Positions 1 through 6,534 of a stretch of 7,478 nt of DNA are shown here, one piece after another. Each line of letters starts with the position of its first letter. The first letter of the stretch is position 1. The notes beneath the pieces are model-generated. The model was not told the DNA's origin. It saw nothing but the letters and a program-made list of their open reading frames with translations, and made no database searches. The stretch spans positions 1-7,478 of the forward strand of contig JAIXYD010000084.1 in NCBI GenBank assembly GCA_027490415.1. Direction: 5' to 3'. This DNA is from Streptomycetaceae bacterium (lineage in GTDB: Bacteria; Actinomycetota; Actinomycetes; Nanopelagicales; Nanopelagicaceae). The position numbers and the translations under genes are program-made.

Positions 1-785
1 ATCGGATTGAGTGAGTTGTTCTTGCCTTTACGAAAGGTCTTTCCAATTGGATGAATTGGTGGAAGATAAAGAACATCAAAACCCATTGCCGCAACAGCAG
101 GTATTCGAAGGGCTGCAGTCTTGAATGTTCCGGATGTGATGTCGCCTTTAGCGTTAACCGTTGCGCCTTCACTTCGTGGGAAGAACTCATACCAGGATCC
201 AATAAGGGCCTTATCTCTATCTGCCCGAACGGGAATCGAGTGAGATCGTGATTGAAGTTTTCGCAGCGGATCGTGGCCGAAAAACTCCTTAATCTCAGCA
301 GTCGAAGATTGTGAAAAACGGTTGGCTGGTGCGAGTTTTAGATCGCCAAGTGCCTTGATGGCAGGGGAGAGGAGTTTCTTTGCTGATGGATCTTCTGCGA
401 GTTTTTCTTCAAATATCTTCAAACCAATTGCGCAACATAACTCTGCATCGATATCTGCTGGAATTTTGATTTCGCAATCGTGGAGCCATGTTGCAAACGG
501 ATCATCAAATGATTCAATTTGAAAGGAAAAATCTCCACGAGCTGGAATGCAAATCCACGTACTGAATCTGTCGCTGCCATCGGCATGATCACGCATGCGG
601 GTGCGCGATACTTCAAAACCTTTGTGATCAAAGAGAAGAACATCTGCCCCTAGTGCATCATGTCCTTCACGAAAGATTGTGGCGCTGACTTCAATCTCTT
701 CGCCTGCAATCGCCTTAACCGGCACAAACTCCCCACCGAAGAAAACCGCTGGTGAGATATCGGTGACGGGGATGCGATTGATCAC
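1..785 (-). CDS. glgE: GlgE, alpha-1,4-glucan:maltose-1-phosphate maltosyltransferase (N-terminal part, cut by window edge)
   Basis: GlgE transfers maltosyl units from maltose 1-phosphate to the non-reducing end of alpha-1,4-glucans; it is the last step of the TreS-Pep2-GlgE route in the cytoplasm. I translated the minus frame by hand: 261 residues are visible of a family length near 660-700. The opening NRIPVTDISP, then VKAIAGE and FREGHDA, match the family's N-terminal domain. WYEFFPRSEG (residues 198-207) and GFDVLYLPPIHPIG (235-248) mark the start of the GH13 catalytic barrel; the catalytic Asp lies outside the window. The start is uncertain. GTG at 785 leaves a 19-nt gap after the aceE stop, while an in-frame ATG at 851 would add 22 residues and overlap aceE by 47 nt. 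Neither has a clear Shine-Dalgarno. Known GlgE proteins carry roughly 15-20 residues before this motif, so the longer form is possible. It is probably cotranscribed with aceE. The family call is strong. Confidence 0.9.
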   Translation of the reverse strand, partial: MINRIPVTDISPAVFFGGEFVPVKAIAGEEIEVSATIFREGHDALGADVLLFDHKGFEVSRTRMRDHADGSDRFSTWICIPARGDFSFQIESFDDPFATWLHDCEIKIPADIDAELCCAIGLKIFEEKLAEDPSAKKLLSPAIKALGDLKLAPANRFSQSSTAEIKEFFGHDPLRKLQSRSHSIPVRADRDKALIGSWYEFFPRSEGATVNAKGDITSGTFKTAALRIPAVAAMGFDVLYLPPIHPIGKTFRKGKNNSLNP

Positions 786-804
786 GATGCTAGTAGCTGA
801 AGAC

Positions 805-3531
805 TCAGCCTGATCCTTCGGTATTGCCAGGATCTGCTGCTGAGATGTCATCAAGTCGGTACTTGTTCAAAGCTTCTTGAACGACAGACTCCTTCACATC
901 ACCTGATTGAGCAAGCTGAGCAAGAGTTGCGACAACAATTGATTCAGCATCCACTTTAAAGTGACGACGAAGTGCACCGCGAGTATCTGAAAGACCAAAT
1001 CCATCAGTACCAAGAGAGGCAAATTGCTGTGGAACCCACGGAGCAATTTGATCTTGAACAGTACGCATGTAATCACTTACTGCAATTACTGGACCTTGTG
1101 CATCCTTCAAGCGATCTGTCAGATATGCACTCTTCTTAGCTGAAGGATTAAGGAGATTGTGACGATCAACAGCCAAACCATCGCGGCGAAGTTCGTTCCA
1201 TGACGTTACAGACCAGACATCAGCGCTAACTCCCCAATCCTTTTGGAGAAGTTCTTGTGCTTTGGTTGCCCAGTTGACTGCAACGCCAGATGCCAAGATT
1301 TGCGCATTCTTCTTGCGTTGACGCTCACCTGAACGGAAGAGGTAGATACCCTTTAAGAGGCCTTCAACATCGAGGTTTGCAGGCTCTTCTGGGTGGAGGT
1401 AAGGCTCGTTATAAACGGTGATGTAGTAAAAAATATTCTCACTGTTAGGACCGTACATACGACGCAGACCATCTTTGAAGATATGTCCAACTTCGTATGC
1501 AAATGCTGGGTCATAACAGACAACCGCTGGGTTGGTTGAAGCTAGAAGATGTGAGTGTCCATCTTCGTGCTGCAGACCTTCGCCATTAAGTGTTGTACGG
1601 CCAGCTGTTGCGCCTAGCACAAATCCGCGAGCTAATTGATCGGCAGCAGCCCAGAAGGCGTCTCCTGTGCGCTGGAAACCAAACATTGAGTAGAAGATGT
1701 AGATAGGAATCATCGGCTCATCGTGAGTTGAATATGACGTTCCTACTGCAGTAAATGAAGCGGTTGATCCCGCCTCGTTAATTCCTTCGTGAAGAATGAC
1801 ACCAGATGTTGATTCTTTGTAAGAGAGCATCAGTTCACGATCCACGGCTGTGTACTTCTGGCCGTGTGGTGAATAGATCTTCATTGTTGGGAAGAGTGAA
1901 TCCATTCCGAAAGTACGCGCTTCGTCAGGAATGATAGGAACGATTCGTGAACCAAGTCCTGGATCCTTGACGAGATCTTTGAGCATGCGAACAAATGCCA
2001 TAGTTGTGGCAATCTCTTGATGTCCTGATCCGCGCTTAACGCTTTCGTATACAGAGTCAGCTGGCATTGGAAGCGGCTTTGACTTCGCACGACGACGTGG
2101 AATCGATCCACCTAGTGCGGCACGACGTTCGGCCATGTACTTGGCTTCTTCAGAGTTATCTGCTGGACGGTAATAAGCAGGTGTGTACTTATCTAATTGT
2201 GAATCTGGAATTGGAATTCCCAAACGATCACGAAAGGTGACGATATCTTCAAGTGACATCTTCTTCATCTGATGCGTTGAGTTACGTCCTTCGAATGTAG
2301 AACCAAGCGTCCATCCCTTAACAGTTTTTGCAAGGATGACAGTTGGCTTTCCATTTGGCTCCATAGCAGCGGTATATGCCGCAAAAAGCTTGCGGTAATC
2401 ATGTCCGCCGCGCTTGAGTCCCCACACCTGATCATTCGACCAACTTGCAACCATAGCCGCTGTACGTGGATCGCGACCGAAGAAATTATCACGAACATAC
2501 TGGCCGGACTCAGCTTTATAAGTTTGGTAATCACCATCAAGAGTTGTATTCATCAAGTTAACAAGTGCGCCTTCGCGATCTTGAGCCAGCAGTGGATCCC
2601 ACTCGCGACCCCATACGACCTTGATTACATTCCAGCCCGCACCAATAAATGTTGATTCAAGCTCTTGAATAATCTTGCCGTTACCGCGCACCGGACCATC
2701 AAGACGCTGCAAGTTACAGTTAATGACGAATGTGAGGTTATCTAGACCTTCACGTGAAGCCAGACCAATTGCGCCGAGAGTATCGACCTCATCAACTTCA
2801 CCATCTCCGAGAAATGCCCATACATGTTGTTGGCTTGTATCTTTAATTCCACGGTTATGTAAATAACGATTAAAGCGCGCTTGATAGATTGCGTTGATCG
2901 GTCCGATTCCCATAGACACTGTTGGGAATTGCCAGAAGTCAGGCATCAAACGTGGATGTGGGTAAGAAGAAAGTCCGCCACCTGGATGTGAAACTTCTTG
3001 GCGGAAACCATCGAGCTGAGTTTCGCTCAGGCGACCTTCAAGAAATGCGCGTGCATACATACCTGGACTTGCATGTCCCTGGAAGAAAATCTGATCTCCG
3101 CCACCTGGGTGATCCATTCCACGGAAGAAGTGGTTAAAACCAACTTCATACAGTGAGGCAGAAGATGCGTAGGTAGAAATATGTCCACCGACTCCGACGC
3201 CAGGACGTTGTGCGCGATGTACCAACATCGCAGCGTTCCAACGAATGTATTGGCGGATGCGACGTTCAATCGCTTCATCACCAGGGAATGCTGGTTCGTG
3301 CTCTGGTGAAATCGTGTTGATGTAATCAGTGTTGCGAAGTGAAGAGAGACCGATCTGCTTTTCGTGAGCTCGTTGCAAAAGCTTGAGCATCAAATAACGA
3401 GCGCGAACAGGACCTGCATGCTCGAGGGCGGCATCAAAGGATGCTTGCCATTCGGCGGTTTCTGTCGGATCGATATCTACAAGCTGGTCAACGTTCTGAT
3501 CTGGCGTATCGAAAATTCCACTCATGAGCAT
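805..3531 (-). CDS. aceE: Pyruvate dehydrogenase E1 component, homodimeric type (AceE)
   Basis: This is the thiamine-diphosphate-dependent E1 that decarboxylates pyruvate and reductively acetylates the lipoyl domains of E2 in the cytoplasmic pyruvate dehydrogenase complex. The 908 residues compare with 887 in E. coli AceE, so it is complete. The ThDP/Mg motif runs from GDGEVDE (242-248) to N271. HQMKK starting at H420 matches the mobile-loop His407 of E. coli. The pyrimidine-domain signatures EGINEAG (582-588), MFGFQRTGD (616-624) and [12 protein letters not shown] (650-661) are intact. The start is ATG 3531 or the in-frame ATG 3525: a GAG core lies only 3 nt from the first and 9 nt from the second, so the protein may begin MSGIFD. 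E2 and E3 genes are not in the window. Upstream is a good minus-strand promoter candidate, and glgE follows closely downstream. The single-chain E1 type is usual for Actinobacteria, unlike the alpha/beta E1 of Firmicutes. Confidence 0.98.
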   Translation of the reverse strand: MLMSGIFDTPDQNVDQLVDIDPTETAEWQASFDAALEHAGPVRARYLMLKLLQRAHEKQIGLSSLRNTDYINTISPEHEPAFPGDEAIERRIRQYIRWNAAMLVHRAQRPGVGVGGHISTYASSASLYEVGFNHFFRGMDHPGGGDQIFFQGHASPGMYARAFLEGRLSETQLDGFRQEVSHPGGGLSSYPHPRLMPDFWQFPTVSMGIGPINAIYQARFNRYLHNRGIKDTSQQHVWAFLGDGEVDEVDTLGAIGLASREGLDNLTFVINCNLQRLDGPVRGNGKIIQELESTFIGAGWNVIKVVWGREWDPLLAQDREGALVNLMNTTLDGDYQTYKAESGQYVRDNFFGRDPRTAAMVASWSNDQVWGLKRGGHDYRKLFAAYTAAMEPNGKPTVILAKTVKGWTLGSTFEGRNSTHQMKKMSLEDIVTFRDRLGIPIPDSQLDKYTPAYYRPADNSEEAKYMAERRAALGGSIPRRRAKSKPLPMPADSVYESVKRGSGHQEIATTMAFVRMLKDLVKDPGLGSRIVPIIPDEARTFGMDSLFPTMKIYSPHGQKYTAVDRELMLSYKESTSGVILHEGINEAGSTASFTAVGTSYSTHDEPMIPIYIFYSMFGFQRTGDAFWAAADQLARGFVLGATAGRTTLNGEGLQHEDGHSHLLASTNPAVVCYDPAFAYEVGHIFKDGLRRMYGPNSENIFYYITVYNEPYLHPEEPANLDVEGLLKGIYLFRSGERQRKKNAQILASGVAVNWATKAQELLQKDWGVSADVWSVTSWNELRRDGLAVDRHNLLNPSAKKSAYLTDRLKDAQGPVIAVSDYMRTVQDQIAPWVPQQFASLGTDGFGLSDTRGALRRHFKVDAESIVVATLAQLAQSGDVKESVVQEALNKYRLDDISAADPGNTEGSG

Positions 3532-3579
3532 ATTCTCGCGCTAAATCGCTCACAGGGGAAATCTGCGCGGGCCAACTGG

Positions 3580-3608
3580 CTAGTAAATCTGGCTCAAACC
3601 CTTGTCAA
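3580..3608 (-). promoter_or_regulatory. Probable sigma-70-type promoter of aceE
   Basis: Reading the minus strand, a perfect TTGACA (3608-3603) is followed after exactly 17 bp by TACTAG (3585-3580), a 3-of-6 match to TATAAT. Transcription would start near 3573 and leave a leader of about 42 nt before the aceE start. The -35 element is strong and the -10 weak, which would suit an activator-assisted promoter. This is a consensus match only. Confidence 0.45.
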
Positions 3609-3618
3609 AGTGGTCACA
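3603..3618. promoter_or_regulatory. CRP/GlxR-like imperfect palindrome in the aceE/DUF3052 divergent region
   Basis: On the minus strand the 16 bases read TGTGA-N6-TGACA, matching 9 of the 10 arm positions of the CRP/GlxR consensus TGTGA-N6-TCACA. The proximal arm overlaps the -35 hexamer of the proposed aceE promoter, with the site centre about 37 bp upstream of the predicted start. CRP-family regulators such as Corynebacterium GlxR control many carbon-metabolism genes in Actinobacteria. That this site is bound is inference. The central TA typical of GlxR sites is absent. Confidence 0.35.
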
Positions 3619-3637
3619 TCTGGGATGGACTTAGCCC

Positions 3638-4030
3638 GTGTCAATGCGAATGGGATTTGCAGCCGGAGAGCTCATTCTCGAAGTGGGATATGGCCCAGAC
3701 TGTGATGACGTCTTGCGTAGTGAGATTGTTGCGATCACCGGAACTCAACTACTTGAAGGTGAGACCACTGAAGTCGTTGATGCAGTAATTCTTTGGTGGC
3801 GAGATGGAGATGGCGATCTTGTCGATGAGTTAATGGATGCGCTTACATATCTCACAGAGACTGGTCCGATCTGGGTCCTTACTCCCAAACTCGGACGCGA
3901 TGGCCATGTTGAGTCAAGTGACATTCAAGATGCCGCACCAATTGCTGGACTTAGTCAAACTTCAACAATTGCGCTCGCACAAGATTGGGCTGGCACTCGT
4001 CTAGTGGCACGCAAGGTTGGCAAGCGGTAA
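3638..4030 (+). CDS. DUF3052 family protein of unknown function
   Basis: The 130-residue protein fits the DUF3052 family by its pattern: a short N-terminal G-x-L-x-x-E-V-G-Y segment, the central LWWRDGDGDLVDELMDAL block, IWVLTPKLGRDGHV, and a C-terminal tail DWAGTRLVARK. The biochemical function is unknown. No signal peptide or membrane segment is visible, so it should be cytoplasmic. The start is limited by an in-frame TAG at 3632-3634, leaving GTG 3638 or ATG 3644 or 3650. A weak GGA lies 9 nt before the GTG. Actinobacterial relatives often have about ten more N-terminal residues, so this copy is slightly short. It is divergent from aceE and ends 9 nt before ahpE. M. tuberculosis keeps the same neighbours (Rv2239c between ahpE and aceE, from memory). 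The linkage hints at a role tied to pyruvate dehydrogenase or redox state, but nothing in the protein proves it. Confidence 0.88.
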   Translation: MSMRMGFAAGELILEVGYGPDCDDVLRSEIVAITGTQLLEGETTEVVDAVILWWRDGDGDLVDELMDALTYLTETGPIWVLTPKLGRDGHVESSDIQDAAPIAGLSQTSTIALAQDWAGTRLVARKVGKR

Positions 4031-4039
4031 GTTTCTCGC

Positions 4040-4498
4040 ATGACTTTAACAATTGGATCAGCAGCACCAGATTTCACACTTATGGACCAACACGGTTCAC
4101 CAGTCACACTCTCTTCATTTAAAGGCCAGAAGAACGTTGTGATTCTTTTCTATCCATTTGCATTCTCTGGAATCTGCACTGGCGAACTCTGTGCACTTCG
4201 TGATGATCTTGCAGCATTTCAAAATGATGACGTGCAGCTTTTAGCGATTTCTTGCGATCCTATGTATTCCTTGCGCGCCTTTGCAGAGCAAGAGGGTTAC
4301 AAGTTCCCAGTTCTTGCAGATTTCTGGCCACATGGTGCCGCTGCAAAAGATTATAGAGTATTCGATGAAGCACGTGGTTGTGCAGTTCGCGGAACATTCA
4401 TAGTCGATAAGAACGGCACATTGGTATGGCAGATCGTTAATGGTCTCGGAGATGCCCGTAATCTCGTTGAGTACAAGAGCGCTCTAGCAAGCCTCTAA
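4040..4498 (+). CDS. ahpE: AhpE-type peroxiredoxin
   Basis: This cytoplasmic thiol peroxidase reduces hydrogen peroxide, organic hydroperoxides or peroxynitrite. Its 152 residues match M. tuberculosis AhpE in length and order: APDFTL (9-14), the active-site P-x3-S-x2-C in PFAFSGIC (39-46), then DFWPHGA (94-100) and RGTFIVDKNG (117-126). Cys46 is the peroxidatic cysteine. Cys51, Cys72 and Cys114 are additional; the CTGELC spacing is also found in Streptomyces relatives, so it is not unusual. A resolving role for any of them cannot be read from sequence. The ATG at 4040 starts 9 nt after the DUF3052 stop, without a recognisable Shine-Dalgarno, so the two genes are probably one transcript. The partner is likely a mycoredoxin- or thioredoxin-like reductant, not encoded here. 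Confidence 0.95.
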   Translation: MTLTIGSAAPDFTLMDQHGSPVTLSSFKGQKNVVILFYPFAFSGICTGELCALRDDLAAFQNDDVQLLAISCDPMYSLRAFAEQEGYKFPVLADFWPHGAAAKDYRVFDEARGCAVRGTFIVDKNGTLVWQIVNGLGDARNLVEYKSALASL

Positions 4499-4522
4499 TT
4501 AAGCCTGCAATAACGCCTCGTT

Positions 4523-4551
4523 TTCGCACTTTCGCGTATATAAAGTAGTAT
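4523..4551 (+). promoter_or_regulatory. Possible promoter of the tRNA-Val gene
   Basis: TTCGCA (4523-4528, 4 of 6 to the -35 consensus) is followed after 17 bp by TAGTAT (4546-4551, 4 of 6 to the -10). A start near 4558 would give a 5' leader of about 17 nt before the tRNA. A better isolated -10 match, TATAAA at 4539-4544, lacks a -35 at the right distance. The 76-bp gap between ahpE and the tRNA holds no convincing terminator hairpin, so readthrough from ahpE is also possible. Confidence 0.35.
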
Positions 4552-4574
4552 TCGCAAGTACGAAAGCACGGCCC

Positions 4575-4649
4575 GGGTGGTTAGCTCAGTGGTAGAGCGC
4601 CTCGTTTACACCGAGGATGTCGGGGGTTCGAAACCCTCACCGCCCACCA
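4575..4649 (+). tRNA. tRNA-Val (anticodon TAC), CCA encoded
   Basis: A full cloverleaf can be drawn by eye. The acceptor GGGTGGT (4575-4581) pairs with ACCGCCC (4639-4645), including one G-T pair. The D-arm is AGCTCAGTGGTAGAGC. The anticodon stem is CCTCG/CGAGG with loop TTTACAC, giving anticodon TAC, which reads valine GTA codons. The T-stem GGGGG/CCCTC (4622-4626 and 4634-4638) closes the loop TTCGAAA. The discriminator is A4646, and CCA is encoded at 4647-4649. The 3' end is also the start of a 9-bp tandem repeat. No terminator is visible before the zinc-ribbon gene, whose start codon lies 72 nt downstream. Confidence 0.97.
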
Positions 4650-4681
4650 GTTTCACCAGTTTCACCAGTTTCACCAGTTTC
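4646..4681. repeat. Perfect 4 x 9-bp tandem repeat starting at the tRNA discriminator base
   Basis: The unit ACCAGTTTC occurs four times without mismatch (4646-4654, 4655-4663, 4664-4672, 4673-4681) and then decays into ACAAAT. The first four bases of copy one are the discriminator and CCA of the tRNA-Val, so each further copy repeats a tRNA-like ACCA end. The repeat fills half of the 71-bp spacer before the zinc-ribbon gene. Replication slippage is the likely origin. Confidence 0.95.
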
Positions 4682-4690
4682 ACAAATACA

Positions 4691-4716
4691 TATAAGCGCA
4701 CACTTTCGCGAGGAGG
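4691..4716 (+). promoter_or_regulatory. Possible -10 element and strong ribosome binding site of the zinc-ribbon gene
   Basis: TATAAG (4691-4696) could serve as a -10. The best -35 at 17 bp is a poor GTTTCA (4668-4673) inside the tandem repeat, so the promoter is doubtful and transcription may continue from the tRNA. AGGAGG (4711-4716) is a full Shine-Dalgarno 4 nt before ATG 4721 and fixes that start. It is the only strong Shine-Dalgarno I see in the window. Confidence 0.45.
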
Positions 4717-4720
4717 CATC

Positions 4721-5449
4721 ATGAAGGCCACGCTCAGCGATCAGCGCGCAATTCTAGATATTCAGAACTTTGACTTCACTCAAGCAACACTCAATAACAA
4801 GGCAACAAACCTTCCAGAGATTGCAGCTATTCACTCACTGACAATTAAGGCAAACAATGCTCGTGATCTAAGAATTGCGGCCGAGACCGAACTCAGTGAT
4901 GTGAAGCGTGAACTCTCTCGTGCCGAAGGTGACGTTGAGCAAATTGTCACACGCATCAATCGCGATGAGACTCGCCTCGGATCAGGTACCGGTACTCCAA
5001 AGGAACTTGAACAACTCCAACATGAACTTATTTCACTGGGAGCACGCCGAGCAGAGTTAGAAGAGATCGAGCTCGAAATCATGATGCGTATAGATGTCAT
5101 TAAAGAGCGCATCGCTGAGCAAGCAGAGCAAGAGAGTTCACTTGCCGCGGAGATCACAGAGCTTGAGATAAAGAAGGCTAACGAGATGGCTGTTATCTCA
5201 GCCGAATTAGAGACAACTACAAAAGAGAGAGCATCTGTTGTTGCATCAACGAATCCAGAGCTTGTAGCCCTTTACGAAAAAATTCGAGCTTCAAATAACG
5301 GTACTGGTGCTGCCGCCCTCGTCGGTAACCAGTGCAAAGGTTGTCACCTCACAATAAACACTATTGAATTACAGCGCATCGCAGGTTTAGCCGAAGATGA
5401 AGTAGTTCGATGTGAAGAATGTCGGTGCATCTTGGTGCGTGATCTCTAA
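4721..5449 (+). CDS. C4-type zinc-ribbon coiled-coil protein (DUF164 / zf-RING_7 family)
   Basis: The 242-residue protein has two parts. A long, charged, helical coiled coil spans about residues 38-190, with a Gly/Pro-rich turn (GSGTGTPKE, 87-95) that would fold it into a hairpin. A C-terminal zinc ribbon has CKGC (205-208) and CEEC (231-234) as four ligands, plus an extra Cys236. This is the architecture of DUF164 proteins such as M. tuberculosis Rv2229c, Helicobacter HP0958 and Chlamydia CdsZ; the latter two act with flagellar or type III secretion, absent from this context. Its role in Actinobacteria is not established; nucleic-acid or protein binding is plausible. The ATG at 4721 is chosen over an upstream in-frame start at 4577 because that one lies inside the tRNA, while 4721 has AGGAGG before it. 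The RNase H/phosphatase gene follows after 2 nt, so the two are one operon, as in mycobacteria. Confidence 0.92.
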   Translation: MKATLSDQRAILDIQNFDFTQATLNNKATNLPEIAAIHSLTIKANNARDLRIAAETELSDVKRELSRAEGDVEQIVTRINRDETRLGSGTGTPKELEQLQHELISLGARRAELEEIELEIMMRIDVIKERIAEQAEQESSLAAEITELEIKKANEMAVISAELETTTKERASVVASTNPELVALYEKIRASNNGTGAAALVGNQCKGCHLTINTIELQRIAGLAEDEVVRCEECRCILVRDL

Positions 5450-5451
5450 CC

Positions 5452-6534
5452 ATGGCGCGCACATTTAAACTCACCGCTGACGGAGGATCTCGCGGAAACC
5501 CAGGGCCAGCAGGTTACGGCGCTGTGGTGAGTGAAAATGGAAAGATTGTTGCAGAGCTCTTTGATGTCATTGGAATTGCTACCAATAACGTTGCTGAATA
5601 CAGCGGATTACTCGCTGGTTTAACGCACATTCATACTCTTGATCCAACTGCAGTGGTGCAAGTTGCGATGGATTCAAAACTTGTTGTAGAACAGATGTCA
5701 GGTCGTTGGCAGATCAAGCATGCCGATATGCGCGAACTCGCAAAGAAGTGTCGTGATGCTCATCCAGCGTCGCTAGTGACTTATTCGTGGATTCCACGAG
5801 ATGAGAATTCGCATGCAGATCGTTTAGCTAACAAGGCTCTCGATGGTGGACAGGCTGATTCACCTTCCATCACAATTCAAGAGAATTACCTCACCGATCG
5901 CCTGCGCAGCAATGAAGATCCTACGATGATCTACTTCGTTCGTCACGGCGAGACAATCCTGACGCCCTTTCGCAAATTCTCCGGCACTGGCCCACTCAAT
6001 CCAGAACTTACGGAAGAGGGCCTAGAACAAGCTGCAACTGTCGCAAAAGAGATTGCAAAGATTAAGCCAGATGTGTTGATTGCATCCCCTCTGCAGCGCA
6101 CTCGTCAAACGGCAGAAGCTATTTCTGCAGCTACCGGTCTATCAATTGTCTTTGATGAGATTTGGTATGAACTTTCGTTTGGTAGTTGGGATGGCCTTAC
6201 CAATGACGAGGTGCGCACTAAGTACCCAGAGGAATATCAAGCCTGGCTTAACTCATCTGCATATGCACCCGGCGGGGGAGAGTCTTATGATCAAGCTCGC
6301 GTGCGAGTGGAAGCGGCAATGGAGAAGTTACTTGCAGAATATCCAGGACAGAAAGTTTGCGTTGTCACTCATAACGGTGTGATCAAGAGTGCCGTAAGTA
6401 TTGCCTTGCATGCTCCACATGACGCTGTTTTCCATATGGATGCAACACCTTGTTCGATTACATCAATTTCAATGTGGCCTTCTGATGGATTGCGTGCACT
6501 GAGAAGTTTTTCTGAGCGCGGCCACTTTCGTTAA
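5452..6534 (+). CDS. Bifunctional RNase HI / histidine phosphatase (CobC-like) fusion
   Basis: Two enzymes are fused in 360 residues, as in M. tuberculosis Rv2228c (364 aa). Residues 1-131 are a type I RNase H that cuts the RNA strand of RNA:DNA hybrids. All four carboxylates are present: D10 in TADGGSRGNPG, E49 in NNVAEYSGL, D74 in AMDSKLV, and D123 in SHADRLANKAL. After a linker (about 132-156), residues 158-360 form a phosphoglycerate-mutase-like histidine phosphatase: R164-H165-G166-E167-T168 with the phospho-accepting His165, R216 in SPLQRTRQT, E240 in YELSFGSWDG, and H307 in THNG. In the mycobacterial protein this half has alpha-ribazole/acid phosphatase activity; the substrate here is unknown. 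It starts 2 nt after the zinc-ribbon stop without a Shine-Dalgarno, which suggests translational coupling. The 3' end overlaps the convergent gene within TTAA. Both active sites look intact. Confidence 0.95.
   Translation: MARTFKLTADGGSRGNPGPAGYGAVVSENGKIVAELFDVIGIATNNVAEYSGLLAGLTHIHTLDPTAVVQVAMDSKLVVEQMSGRWQIKHADMRELAKKCRDAHPASLVTYSWIPRDENSHADRLANKALDGGQADSPSITIQENYLTDRLRSNEDPTMIYFVRHGETILTPFRKFSGTGPLNPELTEEGLEQAATVAKEIAKIKPDVLIASPLQRTRQTAEAISAATGLSIVFDEIWYELSFGSWDGLTNDEVRTKYPEEYQAWLNSSAYAPGGGESYDQARVRVEAAMEKLLAEYPGQKVCVVTHNGVIKSAVSIALHAPHDAVFHMDATPCSITSISMWPSDGLRALRSFSERGHFR

Noticed and set aside
419..643. Minus-strand open frame of 74 codons
   Set aside because: It is out of frame with the GlgE coding frame, which covers the same bases with clear family motifs.
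3364..3705. Plus-strand open frame running from inside aceE into the DUF3052 gene
   Set aside because: It lies antisense to conserved aceE sequence and overlaps DUF3052 in another frame; its translation resembles no family I know.
4499..4574. Terminator hairpin after ahpE
   Set aside because: CTTTCG (4529-4534) and CGAAAG (4561-4566) are complementary but 26 bp apart, with no T-run following.
4646..4681. tRNA 3' end repeats as an integration (att) scar
   Set aside because: Only four bases of the tRNA are duplicated and no integrase or foreign genes are nearby; simple slippage explains it better.
4577..4720. A 48-residue N-terminal extension of the zinc-ribbon protein with a repeated Thr-Ser-Phe motif
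   Set aside because: It would be translated through the tRNA-Val gene and the 9-bp repeat; the AGGAGG before ATG 4721 gives the real start.
4831..5157. Minus-strand open frame rich in Ser and Arg opposite the zinc-ribbon gene
   Set aside because: The composition is what the reverse of a charged coiled-coil frame gives; no start signal or family resemblance.
6080..6382. Plus-strand open frame of 100 codons within the phosphatase half
   Set aside because: It is a shadow of the conserved histidine phosphatase frame.
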